From the NCBI GenBank assembly GCA_964509505.1, contig CAZDYP010000150.1, positions 1 to 13,970 on the forward strand: DNA of 13,970 bases, in the 5' to 3' direction. This DNA comes from CAZDYP01 sp964509505. Lineage in GTDB: Bacteria > Chloroflexota > Anaerolineae > JACRMK01. A program made the position numbers and the translations under genes. Below, piece after piece: positions 13,274 to 13,970 of the stretch. The notes beneath the pieces were generated by a model. The model was not told the origin of the DNA. It saw nothing but the letters and a program-made list of their open reading frames with translations, and made no database searches. Position 1 is the stretch's first letter. Every line of letters begins with the position of its first letter.

Positions 13274-13970
13274 TTGTTGAGATTGTCAAGCAATCGTTGG
13301 AGATCATATACTTGTACCTGCCAATTATCGATTTCGTGTTGTAGATGCCTCAGTCGCGCGTCCGCAGCTCGTTGGTTAATAATTGGATCGTCAGATACAG
13401 GGTCAAAGCCAATACGCTTATCAATTTTTTCTTGGTGTTCGGCAATTCTTTTTTGCAATGAACGGATTGATTTTTCGATTTCGTTTCGAGAGCGCTCGGA
13501 ACCACCGCTATTGCCTTTCGCCATCAAGACATTGTTGAGCTTGCCTGTTTCCACGATGGCATTGGAAGCTTGGATTGCACCATGACCTGCGAGGGCGACG
13601 CTTCCTGCTATGGCTGGCGCACCTGCTAAACAGCCGACTCCTGTGCCACACGCAGCAACCCCACCGCCTCCCATGGTGATGGCCCCTGCCATTTCTGCGG
13701 CTGAGGCAACGGCCGACCAGATATTGCCTGCTAAACGTCCAACCAACATCGCATCAGATTCATCAGACTTAACCGCTAAAGCATCAGCCGCCCCGACATA
13801 GCCATAGCCATTCGGTATGGGGCTCGCATTGTAAACCACTTGTGCCAGAAATCCACCAGCAAAGTCTCGTAAAGTGCCACACCATGGGCAATGCCCACTC
13901 GGATCCGTGTACTTCAGCGGATTGTTGAACGTGTACGCATACCGATTCAGCGCCTGCGGCTTGCCCGCGC
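13270..13970 (-). CDS. Rhs/YD-repeat polymorphic toxin, C-terminal end (5' part off window)
   Basis: The frame is open from the right edge for 232 codons. Its first part, PQALNRYAYTFNNPLKYTDP followed by SGH, is the conserved end of the Rhs core, after which the variable toxin tip begins. The tip has a CPWCG motif, a hydrophobic Gly/Ala-rich stretch (roughly visible residues 75-135) that may help cross a membrane, and a charged helical C-terminal domain of about 85 residues (EKSIRSLQKRIAEHQEKID, then GFDPVSDDPIINQRAADAR and a coiled-coil-like end). That domain reminds me of tips annotated as polymorphic toxin type 28, predicted RNases, but I cannot confirm it. Such proteins kill or inhibit neighbouring cells by contact or secretion. 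The immunity-like gene follows with a four-base overlap. The body of the Rhs protein lies beyond the window. Confidence 0.85.
   Translation of the reverse strand, partial: AGKPQALNRYAYTFNNPLKYTDPSGHCPWCGTLRDFAGGFLAQVVYNASPIPNGYGYVGAADALAVKSDESDAMLVGRLAGNIWSAVASAAEMAGAITMGGGGVAACGTGVGCLAGAPAIAGSVALAGHGAIQASNAIVETGKLNNVLMAKGNSGGSERSRNEIEKSIRSLQKRIAEHQEKIDKRIGFDPVSDDPIINQRAADARLRHLQHEIDNWQVQVYDLQRLLDNLNK

Noticed and set aside
1..13970. CRISPR array, tRNA or rRNA genes, transposase
   Set aside because: No regularly spaced repeats, no cloverleaf or rRNA-like stretch and no transposase motif were seen on either strand.

Overview
The window looks like part of a Chloroflexota chromosome (Anaerolineae-like), probably from a metagenome assembly. 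The lineage is inferred from the mix of genes, the G+C-rich coding sequence (estimated by eye) and the dispersed palindromic repeats; no marker gene settles it. A 100-N scaffold gap lies at 6700-6799.

Left part (1-5820, minus strand): an apparently intact respiratory operon read right to left. It encodes a four-cluster ferredoxin subunit, an NrfD/PsrC-type quinol-linked membrane subunit, a 1096-residue Tat-exported molybdopterin catalytic subunit, and the start of a second Tat-exported protein with two Cys-X2-Cys pairs that leaves the window. The electron-transfer, membrane, catalytic (B-C-A) order and the large catalytic subunit fit the tetrathionate/selenate reductase branch of the PSR/TTR family. 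The likely role is quinol-linked reduction of a sulfur, selenium or arsenic oxyanion outside the membrane. A perfect TGTCCCA-N7-TGGGACA palindrome lies upstream of the operon.

Middle part (5998-7423): a graveyard of resistance and stress genes. On the plus strand are fragments, in order, of a small Cys-rich protein, an arsenate reductase and an Acr3-type arsenite exporter. On the minus strand is an intact universal stress protein whose 3' end runs into the last 40 or so codons of an Hsp20 gene. A strong hairpin separates the two converging sets. The N gap is flanked by an exact 55-bp duplication, so it is most likely an unmerged contig overlap.

7424-7921 is a long regulatory or repeat region with two copies of a REP-like palindrome and a second, imperfect copy of the TGTCCC operator next to a CRP/FNR-like TTGAC-N4-GTCAA box. 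Then comes an intact pyruvate phosphate dikinase gene (7922-10666).

10667-12760: a repeat-rich spacer, an unrecognised 143-residue protein, an eight-helix membrane protein, and a LiaF-like gene whose N-terminal membrane anchor and C-terminal beta domain are both present but out of frame with a missing middle. A large hairpin at 12773-12831 closes this block.

Right end (12938-13970, minus strand): the C-terminal end of an Rhs/YD-repeat polymorphic toxin and, overlapping its stop codon by 4 nt, a small putative immunity gene. This part is visibly more A+T-rich than the rest and looks acquired.

The most notable signals are the shared operator-like palindromes linking the respiratory operon to the usp/ppdk intergenic region, the repeated pattern of genes with ends kept and middles lost, and the Rhs toxin-immunity pair.
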